The position numbers were made by a program, and so were the translations under genes. From Thermoguttaceae bacterium (lineage in GTDB: Bacteria; Planctomycetota; Planctomycetia; Pirellulales; Thermoguttaceae): a DNA stretch of 38,282 nt. Below, one piece after another: positions 1 through 9,182 of this stretch. Location: NCBI GenBank assembly GCA_029975295.1, contig JARKPK010000022.1, positions 1 through 38,282 on the forward strand. The letters are read 5' to 3'. Each line of letters opens with the position of its first letter. Within the stretch, counting starts at the first letter, position 1. The notes beneath the pieces were generated by a model that saw only the letters and a program-made list of their open reading frames with translations, was not told where the DNA came from and ran no database searches.

Positions 1-1505
1 CGGTTGGGCGCTTCGAACTGGCGTCCCATCGGCCGAAGCAGCGGCGCGCGCCCGCGATCGAGTTCCGACTGCGGCAATTCGAGGAGCCTCTTGGGATTCG
101 CTTGAACGGGCAAGATCGTTACGTTGGGCCGATCCAATTTGACTTTTCCGGCCAACTCGGCCGCAAGCCCGTCGGTGATCAGCGCCGGCTTGCCTGCCGC
201 GAGAAACGCTTCGAGCCGCTCGCTGAGCTTCGGGTCTTTCAAGGCGTGAACGGAAAAGAAGCCCGAGGGCGCATCGGCCGGGAATTCGTGGCAGGGGACC
301 AGCGGCACACCGAGCATGCCCACGAAGTCGAACACCCGCGGTTCTTTGCCCGGGTCGCTGCCGGCGGGCTTGTAGGCGGCTACGCCGATGGGCCGACGCT
401 GGGCCACTTGCCGGGCTACCTCGAACAACTCGGGAATCGCCGATCGAAGGGCCTCGACGTTCTTCGGACCGGTTTGCTGCAACAGCGAGCCGTAGCAGAA
501 CAGGAGCGACTCGCGGGCGCCGCCCAAAACCGTTTGCCGTGCCTGCTCGACATAGGTTCGCTCCGTCGTGCCGTAGGGATCGAACCAGCCGCCGCCGCAC
601 TTGGCCCCGCCGATGCCGCCCAGCCAACGCATGATGAAGTAGGCCTCGTACTGCACGGTGCCGCCCCAGCGGGGATCGTTGTAGTCGCGGGTTTCGGTGC
701 CCACCCAAATCCGATCGAAGTCGGCCGTCTCTCGGAGCACGTCGTAGCCACGCTCGTGGAAGCGGTCGTACCATTGCGGATATTTGATGATGAGCTTCAC
801 TTTCGGATTGACCTTTCGGGCAGCGGCCAGCACGTTATCTTGCGAAAGGCGAACCATCAATTCGCAGCGGTAGTCGGCCCAAGAGTCGCCGTCAACGGGA
901 AATGTGCGCGAACCGATTGTAACCCGCTTGGCCGTTCGGGCCGCCTCGCAGTCGGAGCACGCGCAATCGGTGAACCAGAAATCGTCGATCATGATTTCGT
1001 CGAACAGGCCGGCCGCGTACTCGAAGATCTCGCGCACCCGGTTCTGCGTAGGCAAATCGGTGTAGCAAGAGATGATCTTCCAGCCGGTCGAACTCTTGCC
1101 AACTTTCGTGGGCGTAACGCAGCCGGAAACCTCGATGCCGGCCCCGCGAAGCTCATCGCGGACCAGCACCAGGGCCGAGCGGTCGGCCTGATAGCCGTCG
1201 CGGAACGATTCGACATAGACCTTCGTAACGCCCGTCTTACGGCACCAGTCGATCGCTTCGGCAATGCCGCGGTCACGGGCCACCATGTCGCGGACGTTTT
1301 GTGCGGTGAAAAGCGTCGAGAATCGGTGGACTTCACGCTGCTGCTGGGCTAAGGTCCAAAGGTCTGCCCCAGTGGCGACGGCAGGCTTCTCGGGCCCCTC
1401 GGCCGCGACCCCCACGCCCAAGGCACATAAAGCCGCAACAAGCATCAACGGGGCACAGCAGCGGCATAGCTGAATTCGACCGTTCCATGTGAAGAAACCT
1501 GTCAT
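1..1505 (-). CDS. Secreted protein of unknown function, possibly a TIM-barrel glycoside-hydrolase-like protein (3' end outside window)
   Basis: The reading frame is open from an ATG at 1505 to the window edge, so at least 501 residues are present and the C-terminus is missing. An AAAGGA ribosome-binding site lies about 7 bases before the ATG. Residues 1-36 look like an Sec signal peptide: a short basic start, a hydrophobic Leu/Ala/Val stretch, and a likely cut after VAA. The mature part contains [14 protein letters not shown] and a later [13 protein letters not shown] segment. Alternating hydrophobic strands with acidic ends ([32 protein letters not shown]) suggest a TIM-barrel hydrolase fold. 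Family and substrate are not recognised; the fold is inference. The gene diverges from proS. A secreted polysaccharide-acting enzyme would fit the sugar-degrading neighbourhood, but nothing here proves it. Confidence 0.75.
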   Translation of the reverse strand, partial: MTGFFTWNGRIQLCRCCAPLMLVAALCALGVGVAAEGPEKPAVATGADLWTLAQQQREVHRFSTLFTAQNVRDMVARDRGIAEAIDWCRKTGVTKVYVESFRDGYQADRSALVLVRDELRGAGIEVSGCVTPTKVGKSSTGWKIISCYTDLPTQNRVREIFEYAAGLFDEIMIDDFWFTDCACSDCEAARTAKRVTIGSRTFPVDGDSWADYRCELMVRLSQDNVLAAARKVNPKVKLIIKYPQWYDRFHERGYDVLRETADFDRIWVGTETRDYNDPRWGGTVQYEAYFIMRWLGGIGGAKCGGGWFDPYGTTERTYVEQARQTVLGGARESLLFCYGSLLQQTGPKNVEALRSAIPELFEVARQVAQRRPIGVAAYKPAGSDPGKEPRVFDFVGMLGVPLVPCHEFPADAPSGFFSVHALKDPKLSERLEAFLAAGKPALITDGLAAELAGKVKLDRPNVTILPVQANPKRLLELPQSELDRGRAPLLRPMGRQFEAPN

Positions 1506-2028
1506 GGCCGTTCCTTTCGCAGTGGGGTGTTGCCAGGGGCATTTGACGCCGACTGGGGATGCAAGCGGCCGGCCGGGCGGAATCACTGCCCGACGGCGGC
1601 ATTCGCTTGTGCTCGGCCGATTGCCCAAATTGGACCATCCGCCCGACGACATTTCAAGCCGCAACGGCTGCGGGGCGTCGCGACCTGCGCAGGTCGGCCC
1701 CCGACATGCCGATGACCTGGGAAGCAAGCGTTCCAGGGCTTACGATGCTGCTTTTGGCGGTTTTTTGAGCTTATCGTTCATTAGTCGGCCGGCGAAGCTC
1801 GCCGCATTGGGACTGCCGCAACGCAAAATCAACCGCCAACTCCGGTTGCGGAAATCAGGGCTGCCTTCCTACAATGTGCGTTTTCGTTGCACGATCCGTC
1901 GGTTGTCGAAATTGCACCAACGGCAGGGCAACCGGCAGCGGCCATGGCTCGTGCGCGCCGGGCCGCACGAGTTGTACAACGAGCTCGGTTGTTGTGCGAG
2001 AAAGTCCCTTGAAGGAGTGTCGGACCCC
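1506..2028. other. Divergent intergenic region between the secreted-protein gene and proS
   Basis: About 520 bases without a convincing gene. An open frame runs through it in phase with proS, but it has no start signal and no family resemblance. It holds the likely proS promoter near 1846-1875. No tRNA or T-box-like leader was recognised. Confidence 0.5.
1846..1875 (+). promoter_or_regulatory. Putative sigma70-type promoter of proS
   Basis: TTGCGG (1846-1851) and TACAAT (1870-1875) are separated by 18 bases. This places the start of transcription near 1882, about 147 bases before the proS ATG. The call is by eye only. Confidence 0.4.
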
Positions 2029-3792
2029 ATGCTCTGGACGCAAACGCTGATCCCCACGATGAAGGAAACGCCCGAGGGCGCTGAAATTCCCAGCCATGTT
2101 TTGATGCTGCGGGCGGGGTTGATCCATCAGGTGATGGCCGGGGCGTACACCTACTTGCCGCTGGGGCTTCGGGCTCTTCAGAAAGCGGCCGGGATCGTGC
2201 GGCAAGAGATGAACGCGGCCGGAGCGATCGAATTGTTGATGCCGGCCCTTTCGCCGTTGAGCCTATGGGAGCAAACGGGGCGAGTGTCGGCCTTCGGTGA
2301 CGTGCTGATTCAGTTCGCCGTCAAGCGACAGAACCGTAAAGTGCCAATGGTGCTCGGGCCGACGCATGAGGAAGTGATTACGGATTTGATCTCCAAGCAG
2401 ATTTCCTCGTACCGGCAGATGCCGATCACGCTCTACCAAGTGCAAACAAAGTTCCGCAACGAAGAGCGGCCGCGGTTCGGCGTGTTGCGGACCAGCGAAT
2501 TCTTGATGAAAGATGCCTACAGCTTCGATACGACGGTCGAAAGCTTGGGCCGCAGTTACGAGGCGATGTATGCGGCCTATTGCCGGATTTTCACTCGTTG
2601 CGGGCTGCCGTTTTTGCCTGTGGAGGCGGAAAGCGGCCCGATCGGCGGCGATGCCAGCCACGAGTTTATGATTCCGGCGGAGAACGGCGAAGATTCAATC
2701 CTCCACTGCAAACAGTGCAGCTACGCGGCCAATCAAGAGAAGGCGGAAATCGGCGCCCGAGACACTACAACCGTCCCGGTCGCGCCGGGCGAGTTGAAGC
2801 CCGTGCCCACGCCTGGGGCAACCACCATCGAGCAAGTGAGCGGTTTTCTCAACTGCCGGCCCGCCAAGCTGATCAAAACGTTGATCTACCTAGCCGACGG
2901 CAAGCCGCTGGCCGTGCTGATTCGCGGCGATCACGACGCGAACGAGAACAAAGTTCGGCGGGTGGCCAAGGCCCAAACGCTTGAACTGGCTCCGCCCGAG
3001 GTGATTGTGGCCGTAACGGGTGCGCCGGTCGGCTTCGCCGGCCCGGTCGGCGTGAAGCAATCCGTGCGCCTGCTGGCCGATCGCGATGTGCAGGCGATCG
3101 TCAACGGGGTTACCGGTGCTAACCAGGCCGATACGCACTTGGTGAACGTCAACCCGGGCCGCGATTTTCAGCCTGAGGGCTATTTCGATCTGCGCAACGC
3201 GATCGACGGCGACCCATGCCCGCGTTGCTCGGGTGTGCTCAAGATGCGGCACGCGATCGAGGTGGGGCACGTGTTCAAACTCGGCACGAAATACAGCGAA
3301 TCGCTCAACGCCCGATTCCTCGATTCCGATGAGAAGCTCAAGCCGATCATCATGGGCTGCTATGGCATAGGCATCAACCGGATCATCGCGGGCTTGATCG
3401 AAACGTCGCACGACGAGAACGGCATCATTTGGCCGGTGAGTCTCGCTCCCTACGAAGTGCTCATCTGCCCGGTGAAGATCACCGACGAGGCGTCGCGCAA
3501 GGCGGCCGACGACTTGGCCCAACGACTGACAGCAGCCGGAATCGAGGTGCTGATCGACGATCGCGACGTTCGCGCCGGCGTGAAGTTCAAGGACGCCGAT
3601 CTGATCGGGTTCCCGTTGCGCGTGGTGATCGGCGAGCGCGGGCTGAAAGAGGGCAAAATCGAATTGAAGTGGCGGTGGGAAGCAGCCGCAGAAACCGCGC
3701 CGCTCGATCAGGCCGCCGAGTCGATCATCGAAGCCGTCTTGGACGAACGCCAATCGGGCCGACGGTTTTCCGCGTGGATGCAATCGCGATAA
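2029..3792 (+). CDS. proS: Prolyl-tRNA synthetase, bacterial type with editing domain
   Basis: Charges tRNA-Pro with proline in the cytoplasm. The ATG at 2029 was chosen because GAAGGAG lies about 10 bases upstream and the product then starts [13 protein letters not shown], as bacterial ProRS does. It is 587 residues long, close to the 572 of E. coli. Class II synthetase motifs are visible: [11 protein letters not shown] (about 110-120), [20 protein letters not shown] with motif 2 (about 143-162), and [13 protein letters not shown] of motif 3. Between motifs 2 and 3 is the YbaK-like editing insertion (roughly 225-400, with [20 protein letters not shown]). Two CxxC pairs (CKQC and CPRC) flank the insertion. 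The C-terminal anticodon-binding domain follows motif 3. It is a single-gene unit that converges on dnaA. The open frame continues upstream of 2029, but that part has no resemblance to the family. Confidence 0.97.
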   Translation: MLWTQTLIPTMKETPEGAEIPSHVLMLRAGLIHQVMAGAYTYLPLGLRALQKAAGIVRQEMNAAGAIELLMPALSPLSLWEQTGRVSAFGDVLIQFAVKRQNRKVPMVLGPTHEEVITDLISKQISSYRQMPITLYQVQTKFRNEERPRFGVLRTSEFLMKDAYSFDTTVESLGRSYEAMYAAYCRIFTRCGLPFLPVEAESGPIGGDASHEFMIPAENGEDSILHCKQCSYAANQEKAEIGARDTTTVPVAPGELKPVPTPGATTIEQVSGFLNCRPAKLIKTLIYLADGKPLAVLIRGDHDANENKVRRVAKAQTLELAPPEVIVAVTGAPVGFAGPVGVKQSVRLLADRDVQAIVNGVTGANQADTHLVNVNPGRDFQPEGYFDLRNAIDGDPCPRCSGVLKMRHAIEVGHVFKLGTKYSESLNARFLDSDEKLKPIIMGCYGIGINRIIAGLIETSHDENGIIWPVSLAPYEVLICPVKITDEASRKAADDLAQRLTAAGIEVLIDDRDVRAGVKFKDADLIGFPLRVVIGERGLKEGKIELKWRWEAAAETAPLDQAAESIIEAVLDERQSGRRFSAWMQSR

Positions 3793-3913
3793 TTGGCCTG
3801 GCCCGCGGCATCGCGGATTCGCGACGCTCTTGCCGTCAAATCCCAAGCTGGTGGCCGCAATCGCGTAACGCCTGCTGCTCCACCCCCGGGGCGTCGACAC
3901 GGCTCAACCGCTC

Positions 3914-5407
3914 TCAGCCAACGCACAAACGCCGCTCGACCTGGCGGAGGGCTTCGTCCACAGGCACAAACCGTTGCGCCAACCGAAGGTTCTCGCCCTT
4001 GGTCATCCAGTCGTCCACCCGCCGCTGCGCGGCAACGACGGTGCTGTGGCTGCGACGGCCGAAATACTGCCCAATCTCGCTCAAGGCGGCGCGGGTGTGC
4101 TTTCGGGCCAACCACATGGCCAACATTCGCGGATGACTGACGTAGCGGTTGCGGGCGTCGGCCTGAAGGCTCTGCGGCGACAGCCCGAATGTCTCACACA
4201 CCGCCTTCTCAATGTCGTCCAGTCGCACGGGACGGGCGTATTCCTGGAAGAGGTCGGCCAGCACCTCGGCCGCCAGCATCGGCGTGACCGGCTCGCCAAG
4301 AGCCGCGCTCCCAGCCTGAAGACGGCACATGGCCCCCTTGAGCGCCCGTGCATGACTAGCCACTCGGGAAGCGATCATCTCCACCACTTCGTCGGGCACG
4401 GCCAATTGCATCTCGTCGGCCCAGCGTTTCACGATTCCGCGACGGGCTTCCAAATCGGGCAATTCCACCCGGCAAACGATGCCGCTTTGAAGCCGCGTGG
4501 TCAATTCCGGGCCGAGCTCGGGCAACTCGCTCGGGGGCCGATCGGCCGAGAGCACCAACTGGCGGCCTTCTCGCATCAACGTGTCGACCGTGTGCAACAG
4601 CTCGATCTGTGTGCTGCGTTTGCCGATGAAGAACTGCAAATCGTCGATCAGCAGCAGATCCACCCCGCGATACTTGCGGCGGAAACCGGGCAAACCGGCT
4701 CCGCGAAGGGCTTCGAGAAACTGCGTGGTGAACTGTTCGGCGGAAAGATAGATCGCCGTGCGACGCGGTGCGGAACCGCGCACCGCCCGCCAAATGCCTT
4801 CCAGCAAATGACTCTTTCCGACCCCGGTCGGCCCATGCACCAGCATCGGATTCATGTGCCGGCTTTGCGTCACCACCATTTCCGCCGAGGTCAGCGCCAG
4901 GCGATTCGTCTGCCCGGGCACGAACGTCCGCAGGTCGGCAAAACGCCGGCCGACGTGAGCCGGGGTTCGACGCGGCATCGATGCGCGCCCGGCCGAGGCG
5001 CTCGGTCGATCGGCAGCGCGTTCTTCCTGTCGGCTCTGGGCGAGCCGAAGCGGGCAGACGACACCGCCATTTGGTTCGCTGGCGGCAGATGCGCCCGCCG
5101 ACTCTTGCACCCCACCGCCCACCGCCTCGCCGTTTGCAGCGTTATCGCCGTTAATGGCCGGAGCGACGAGGTATCGGATCGGCACATCTTGCTTGAGGAG
5201 AGAATGCGCGGTGGAAACGATCTGGGAATGGAAGTTCGCGCGAATCCACTCGATCAACATCCGCTCCGGCCCGACGATCGCCAAACCTTCGGCGTCGAGC
5301 AGCAGTTCGGTAGTCTGCCCGAACCACAAGTCGAAGCGTTGTTGTCCGAGCCGGTCGGCCAGGCGCGATCGCAAGGCCGAGACGACATCCCTATCGCGCG
5401 TGGTCAC
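3914..5407 (-). CDS. dnaA: Chromosomal replication initiator DnaA
   Basis: Binds DnaA boxes and opens the replication origin. With the GTG start at 5407 the product is 497 residues. Domain I is at the N-terminus (ADRLGQQRFDLWF...), followed by a variable Ala/Gly-rich domain II (about 90-150). The AAA+ domain III has Walker A GPTGVGKS (about 192-199) and Walker B LLLIDDLQ (about 255). Domain IV has the helix-turn-helix signature MLAMWLARKHTRAAL... ending FGRRSHSTVVAAQRRV (about 428-463). The GTG at 5407 fits the family start; an in-frame GTG (5419) and TTG (5551) further upstream are alternatives. In the signature, the usual RDHTTV reads RSHSTV, so the Asp that touches the DnaA box is Ser; I believe related planctomycetes share this. 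The gene sits beside proS, and no clear TTATCCACA boxes were seen nearby. Confidence 0.93.
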   Translation of the reverse strand: MTTRDRDVVSALRSRLADRLGQQRFDLWFGQTTELLLDAEGLAIVGPERMLIEWIRANFHSQIVSTAHSLLKQDVPIRYLVAPAINGDNAANGEAVGGGVQESAGASAASEPNGGVVCPLRLAQSRQEERAADRPSASAGRASMPRRTPAHVGRRFADLRTFVPGQTNRLALTSAEMVVTQSRHMNPMLVHGPTGVGKSHLLEGIWRAVRGSAPRRTAIYLSAEQFTTQFLEALRGAGLPGFRRKYRGVDLLLIDDLQFFIGKRSTQIELLHTVDTLMREGRQLVLSADRPPSELPELGPELTTRLQSGIVCRVELPDLEARRGIVKRWADEMQLAVPDEVVEMIASRVASHARALKGAMCRLQAGSAALGEPVTPMLAAEVLADLFQEYARPVRLDDIEKAVCETFGLSPQSLQADARNRYVSHPRMLAMWLARKHTRAALSEIGQYFGRRSHSTVVAAQRRVDDWMTKGENLRLAQRFVPVDEALRQVERRLCVG

Positions 5408-5979
5408 TTCCTTCGCCACTCCCCGGCGCGCGCAGAGCACGCCCAACAGACGGATCAGATCGTGAACGAGCAGCCGTGCCGACTCCGAAAGCCGGATAAC
5501 CGTCGCAACGAAGCGACGCACCCGAAAGCGTTGTGGGCCGCGAGCTATCAACTCATTCGGCCCGGGATTGATCGTTGGTTGTCGGCAACGATCAGCCCCA
5601 AAGAGTCAAGCATCACGATGTTGTCGATCGAATCGGATTCCCGCCCGATCGTTCTGTCGGTGTCACCCGTGTTAGCGTGATTTTAGCCGTGCTAGCATTG
5701 ATGTCAAAGGCACCGCCGCGACGTTCCCCCAAAAAAATCTTCGCTTCTTCGGCATGCCTCCAAATCAACGGAAAAAGCCTCAGTGTTGAGCCGCCGCTGC
5801 CGAGAGATGTCTCTCGCTCTGCACACAACCGAAGTGGAAAACCTGTTGGACAGCATTCGATCGCCTCAAGCCGGTCCGACGCGAATCGTCGGGCGCGTTT
5901 CGACTTGCGGCGTCGGCCGTGCCTAGTTACGGATTGTCACGCGCGCCATCAGCCGCATTTAGCCGAATCGATAACGCCT
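5408..5979. other. Gap upstream of dnaA
   Basis: About 570 bases between dnaA and the GNAT gene, both on the minus strand. It holds the dnaA promoter at 5680-5707. It was inspected for DnaA boxes and origin-like AT-rich repeats; none was convincing. Short open frames here (for example minus 5613-5828) have no recognisable product. Confidence 0.5.
5680..5707 (-). promoter_or_regulatory. Strong sigma70-type promoter of dnaA
   Basis: On the minus strand a perfect TTGACA (5707-5702) and TAAAAT (5685-5680) are 16 bases apart. The spacer contains the perfect palindrome TGCTAGCA (5690-5697), a possible operator. Transcription would start near 5672, leaving a leader of about 265 bases before the GTG at 5407. 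Confidence 0.6.
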
Positions 5980-7005
5980 TTAGACGGTACAACGCCCTTG
6001 AACGGGCTGTCGCCAGAAATAGACGGCCCGCTGCTCAAGCGTTGAGAACCCCAGCGATCGGTAGATCTTTAGCGCGGGCGTATTATTCGCATCGACGGCC
6101 AGCACCACCCGTTGGCGCGATCGCCGGGCGGCCATTTGGCATGCTTGGGCCACCAGCAATTTTCCCCAGCCCATGCCTCGAAAACGAGGAAGAACGCCCA
6201 TATACACCAGTTCCAAGTTTCCGTCGTCGGGATGATCGGCCAAGAGGAGACAACCGATCTCCTCTCCTCCGCAGCGAGCGATGCGCCACAGAGAAGTGCC
6301 CGAAGAACCGATCGACTCGTAACTGTCGAGAACGTCGTCGATAGATCGAAGTCCGTTCAATTGAGGGTAGTCTAATGTCTCTTGGTACGAGCCTTCCACG
6401 ATCGACGCTAATCGGGCCCGATCGCCTGCGACGAACTCGATGAATTCAAGGTCCGCCTCAGCCTGCGGCCCACTCCCGACCAGTGAGCAATCCGTTACCG
6501 TTTGCCCCTCCACATCGGACGCTCGCTCGCTTCCCGGGCTCCCAGCCGACGAAACTGGGCGGAATAGATAAAATAGATCGCCCAGTCTAGAGAAACCGAT
6601 CTCTTCAATCAAGGCGTGCTCGATCGGCGTGGGCGACTTCACCAAACATTGCGCCCACGAAACGCCATCGACCGCGATCATCCCCCTAATCTCGCGCATG
6701 ACGGCCCGCAGGACCGTCTGATCCACCGATCCGACCTCTCGCGGCGGCCAGAAAACCACCGATCGGCCGGACAAAGGCTCGATCCACGCAGCAGCCCGCA
6801 GGCGGCCCGCAACGAACGCACCGATCAATCGCCGCGACGCATGCGGATCGGACGACCAGCGATCGACCAACGCCTGCACAGCCGGCCTAGCCGCCTCGCC
6901 ATGCGCAGGTGTCAATAATCGCGCCGCCTCAGGCCAAAGGGCCGGTTCGATTGGACCCACGCTCCATTCCGCGAATGGTTTCATCATCGCTGAATTATCG
7001 GCCAT
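5980..7005 (-). CDS. GNAT-family N-acetyltransferase with two GNAT modules
   Basis: The product is 341 residues from the ATG at 7005 (MADNSAMMKPF). An open frame extends to 7098, but a further start there has no support. The C-terminal half has the acetyl-CoA signature: LELVYMGVLPRFRGMGWGKL with the R-G-x-G-x-G/A-like loop, then VLAVDANNTPALKIYRSLGF, a classic GNAT ending. The N-terminal half (about 10-160) looks like a second, degenerate GNAT module, giving the tandem layout of MshD/Eis-like proteins. The substrate cannot be read from the sequence. A ribosome-binding site is not obvious. The gene stands alone, upstream of dnaA and on the same strand. Confidence 0.82.
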   Translation of the reverse strand: MADNSAMMKPFAEWSVGPIEPALWPEAARLLTPAHGEAARPAVQALVDRWSSDPHASRRLIGAFVAGRLRAAAWIEPLSGRSVVFWPPREVGSVDQTVLRAVMREIRGMIAVDGVSWAQCLVKSPTPIEHALIEEIGFSRLGDLFYLFRPVSSAGSPGSERASDVEGQTVTDCSLVGSGPQAEADLEFIEFVAGDRARLASIVEGSYQETLDYPQLNGLRSIDDVLDSYESIGSSGTSLWRIARCGGEEIGCLLLADHPDDGNLELVYMGVLPRFRGMGWGKLLVAQACQMAARRSRQRVVLAVDANNTPALKIYRSLGFSTLEQRAVYFWRQPVQGRCTV

Positions 7006-7174
7006 CGGGACCGAAAAAACAAAGCCGACCACGAGGCAAGCGAGATCGTCGCGAAACGACACTCCTTGCCCCATGGCCGGCCGGAAAGGACAATTCAAAC
7101 ATCAATCTCAAGACGACCGCCCGACACGCGGTTCGATCGCCTTCGAGCGGCCCATTCCGCAATCAGTTGCAGCA

Positions 7175-9124
7175 TCAACGCCCGCCGCGAGCCTGGGCCT
7201 GCAACGCCTTGGCCTTCGACGCCAAATCCGCATCGACACCGGCATCGATCACCCGCTGGGTCGCATCAATTACAAGCTGCTTCTGCGAATCGACTATCTT
7301 TTCGGCAATCGCCAGCACGGCCTGAGCAGCGTCCTTCTTCAACGCCGGATCGCTCAACAGTCCCGCAGCCAAATCGAGCGATGCCTTGCCCGCTTGGCGA
7401 CGGAGCACGTCGAGGACCAGCCGCTTCTCGTCCGGCCGCTGGGCGGCGGCCAGCGCCTCGCGACACATCGCCAAACGTTGCGGGCCGGGCAGATCGAGCT
7501 GGCGGGCGATCCGAATATACCCGCGAAGAGCCCGAATCTTGTACTTGTTGTCTCCCGCAGTCTTGGCAAGGTCGAGAAGGATCGGCGCGGCGTCAACGCT
7601 CATCCACTCGCCCAACAACCGGCTGCCCGCGTCCTGAATCTCGGGCTGCAAATCCTTTGCCGCTGCCGCCACCGATTCGAGCGCGACTTGCCCCCCAACG
7701 GCAGCCAGCACTTCCAGCGCGGCAATTCGCTGTTCGACCGATCCGCCTTGAGCGGCAGAACGAACCATTTGCGCGCAGGCCTCGCGGTCGGGCATGCGAA
7801 CGGCCGCCATGCGCAATGCCGTTTGGGCGGGCTGGGCGTCTTCCGGCCTCGGCGGTTTGGTCACTCGCGCGATCAACCACGGCAACTCCGCCTGGTCGAT
7901 GGTCGCCCCAAGGGCGATCACCGCAGCGGCGCGCGTGTCGCCGTTGGCGTCGTCGGCAGCCTTGAGCAGCAAGGGTTTTGCTGCGGTAATGTAGCGAGCG
8001 CCTGCCAATTGAATCAACACGTTCCGCAATTTGCCTTCGGCGTTGCCGAGCTGTTGAACCAAGGCCTCGCTGATGCCGTCGCCTTTGGCGTCGGTGAGGG
8101 CGTCAATCGCCTTGTCGGCAACCGCTTGATCCTGATCAATCGCTGCCGTAAGCAAAACCGGTACGGCTGCCGCCCCGCCCACTTTGCCCAGCGCCTGAAT
8201 AGCTGCAATTCGAACCGGCGCCGGGCCGGCCTTGGCTGCGTCGAGCAACGCGGGCAAGGCCATCGGATCATTGCGATCGGCCAGCGCCGATACGACCGCC
8301 GCCTGTTTTGCCGGCGGGACATTCTTCAATTCGGCAATCAGGGCCGCGGTAAGCTCCGGACCTTGAATCTCGCGGGCCAGCCAAAGCCCAACGGCAAACA
8401 CATCTTTATCATCGCTGCGCAGATACCCCAAGATTGCCGGTGTGGCCCCGGCCTTCTGCGACACAACCGCGCCGCGCATCGCGGCCAATTGATAAGGCTT
8501 TGGGACCTCGGTCCGAAGAACCGCCTGATACAACCGGGCGGCTTCTTCCACGTTTCCGGCCGCAAGCAATCGCTCGGCCGCCAAGATGCAGCCCTGGGCG
8601 ACCGAGGGCCGAACAGCCGGCGGCGACTGCGCAAGCGATGATTCGAGGGCCTTGATCGCCGCCGGAGCGGCAATGCGGCCCAGCGCCACGGCCGAGGCCG
8701 CCGCCACTTCCGCATCGCTGTCGCCAAGCCGCCCCACAAGCAACTCAACCGAGTTGACATCGCGGCGCACTCCGATCGAGTTGATCACCCCGACCAGCAA
8801 TCGCCCCTTCAGCGTTCCGGCGGCACTACGCAACGCTTCATCGGCGGCCGAATCCGGAATCGCTTCGAGCGCGATTCTCGCCCACGACGACAACTGTTCG
8901 TCGGCCAGCAAGCGTGCAAGGGCCGGCACCGCCTTGTAAGTGCCCGAAACCGCCAACCGTTTGCAGGCCAACGCCTTTTCCTGAGGCTCGCCGGTTTGCA
9001 ACACGGCGATTTGCTGCTGTTCGTCGAATTTCGGCGGCGGCGCGGCCGAACCAGTGCCGACCGCCGCTGTCAGTGCAAAGAAGGCAAGACATGCCCATTT
9101 CAATGGAACGATGTAACCGTGCAT
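7175..9124 (-). CDS. Secreted HEAT-repeat protein
   Basis: The product is 649 residues from the ATG at 9124, which has GGGAG about 10 bases upstream. Residues 1-28 form a Sec signal peptide (basic start, CLAFFALTAAVGTGSA core, cut near SAA). The rest is an alpha-solenoid of HEAT repeats, for example LLADEQLSSWARIALEAIPD, AASAVALGRIAAPAAIKALE and IAAIQALGKVGGAAAVPVLL, at about 30-40 residue spacing to the end. No catalytic motif is seen, so a scaffold or binding role in the periplasm is likely. It begins 58 bases after the stop of the Gfo/Idh/MocA gene at 9183-10466 on the same strand, so the two are probably one transcript. In planctomycetes such solenoids are common next to Tat-exported sugar oxidoreductases; the partnership here is inference. 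Confidence 0.88.
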   Translation of the reverse strand: MHGYIVPLKWACLAFFALTAAVGTGSAAPPPKFDEQQQIAVLQTGEPQEKALACKRLAVSGTYKAVPALARLLADEQLSSWARIALEAIPDSAADEALRSAAGTLKGRLLVGVINSIGVRRDVNSVELLVGRLGDSDAEVAAASAVALGRIAAPAAIKALESSLAQSPPAVRPSVAQGCILAAERLLAAGNVEEAARLYQAVLRTEVPKPYQLAAMRGAVVSQKAGATPAILGYLRSDDKDVFAVGLWLAREIQGPELTAALIAELKNVPPAKQAAVVSALADRNDPMALPALLDAAKAGPAPVRIAAIQALGKVGGAAAVPVLLTAAIDQDQAVADKAIDALTDAKGDGISEALVQQLGNAEGKLRNVLIQLAGARYITAAKPLLLKAADDANGDTRAAAVIALGATIDQAELPWLIARVTKPPRPEDAQPAQTALRMAAVRMPDREACAQMVRSAAQGGSVEQRIAALEVLAAVGGQVALESVAAAAKDLQPEIQDAGSRLLGEWMSVDAAPILLDLAKTAGDNKYKIRALRGYIRIARQLDLPGPQRLAMCREALAAAQRPDEKRLVLDVLRRQAGKASLDLAAGLLSDPALKKDAAQAVLAIAEKIVDSQKQLVIDATQRVIDAGVDADLASKAKALQAQARGGR

Positions 9125-9182
9125 AACCGAAAACTCCCTTAGATGATTCCCAATATCTGATTCGTTCAATGCCGCACCGCTG

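Noticed and set aside
102-1352. Long open frame on the plus strand (416 codons)
   Set aside because: It is the antisense of the secreted-protein gene; the minus frame has a signal peptide, ribosome-binding site and protein-like composition, the plus frame has none.
3815-3835. TCGCG/CGCGA hairpin between proS and dnaA as bidirectional terminator
   Set aside because: Short stem with no T-run on either strand; not distinguishable from chance in GC-rich DNA.
3974-5680. Open frame of 568 codons on the plus strand
   Set aside because: Antisense of dnaA, whose AAA+ and helix-turn-helix motifs are unmistakable.
5613-5828. Minus-strand open frame of 71 codons upstream of dnaA
   Set aside because: It overlaps the strong dnaA promoter and shows no family resemblance.
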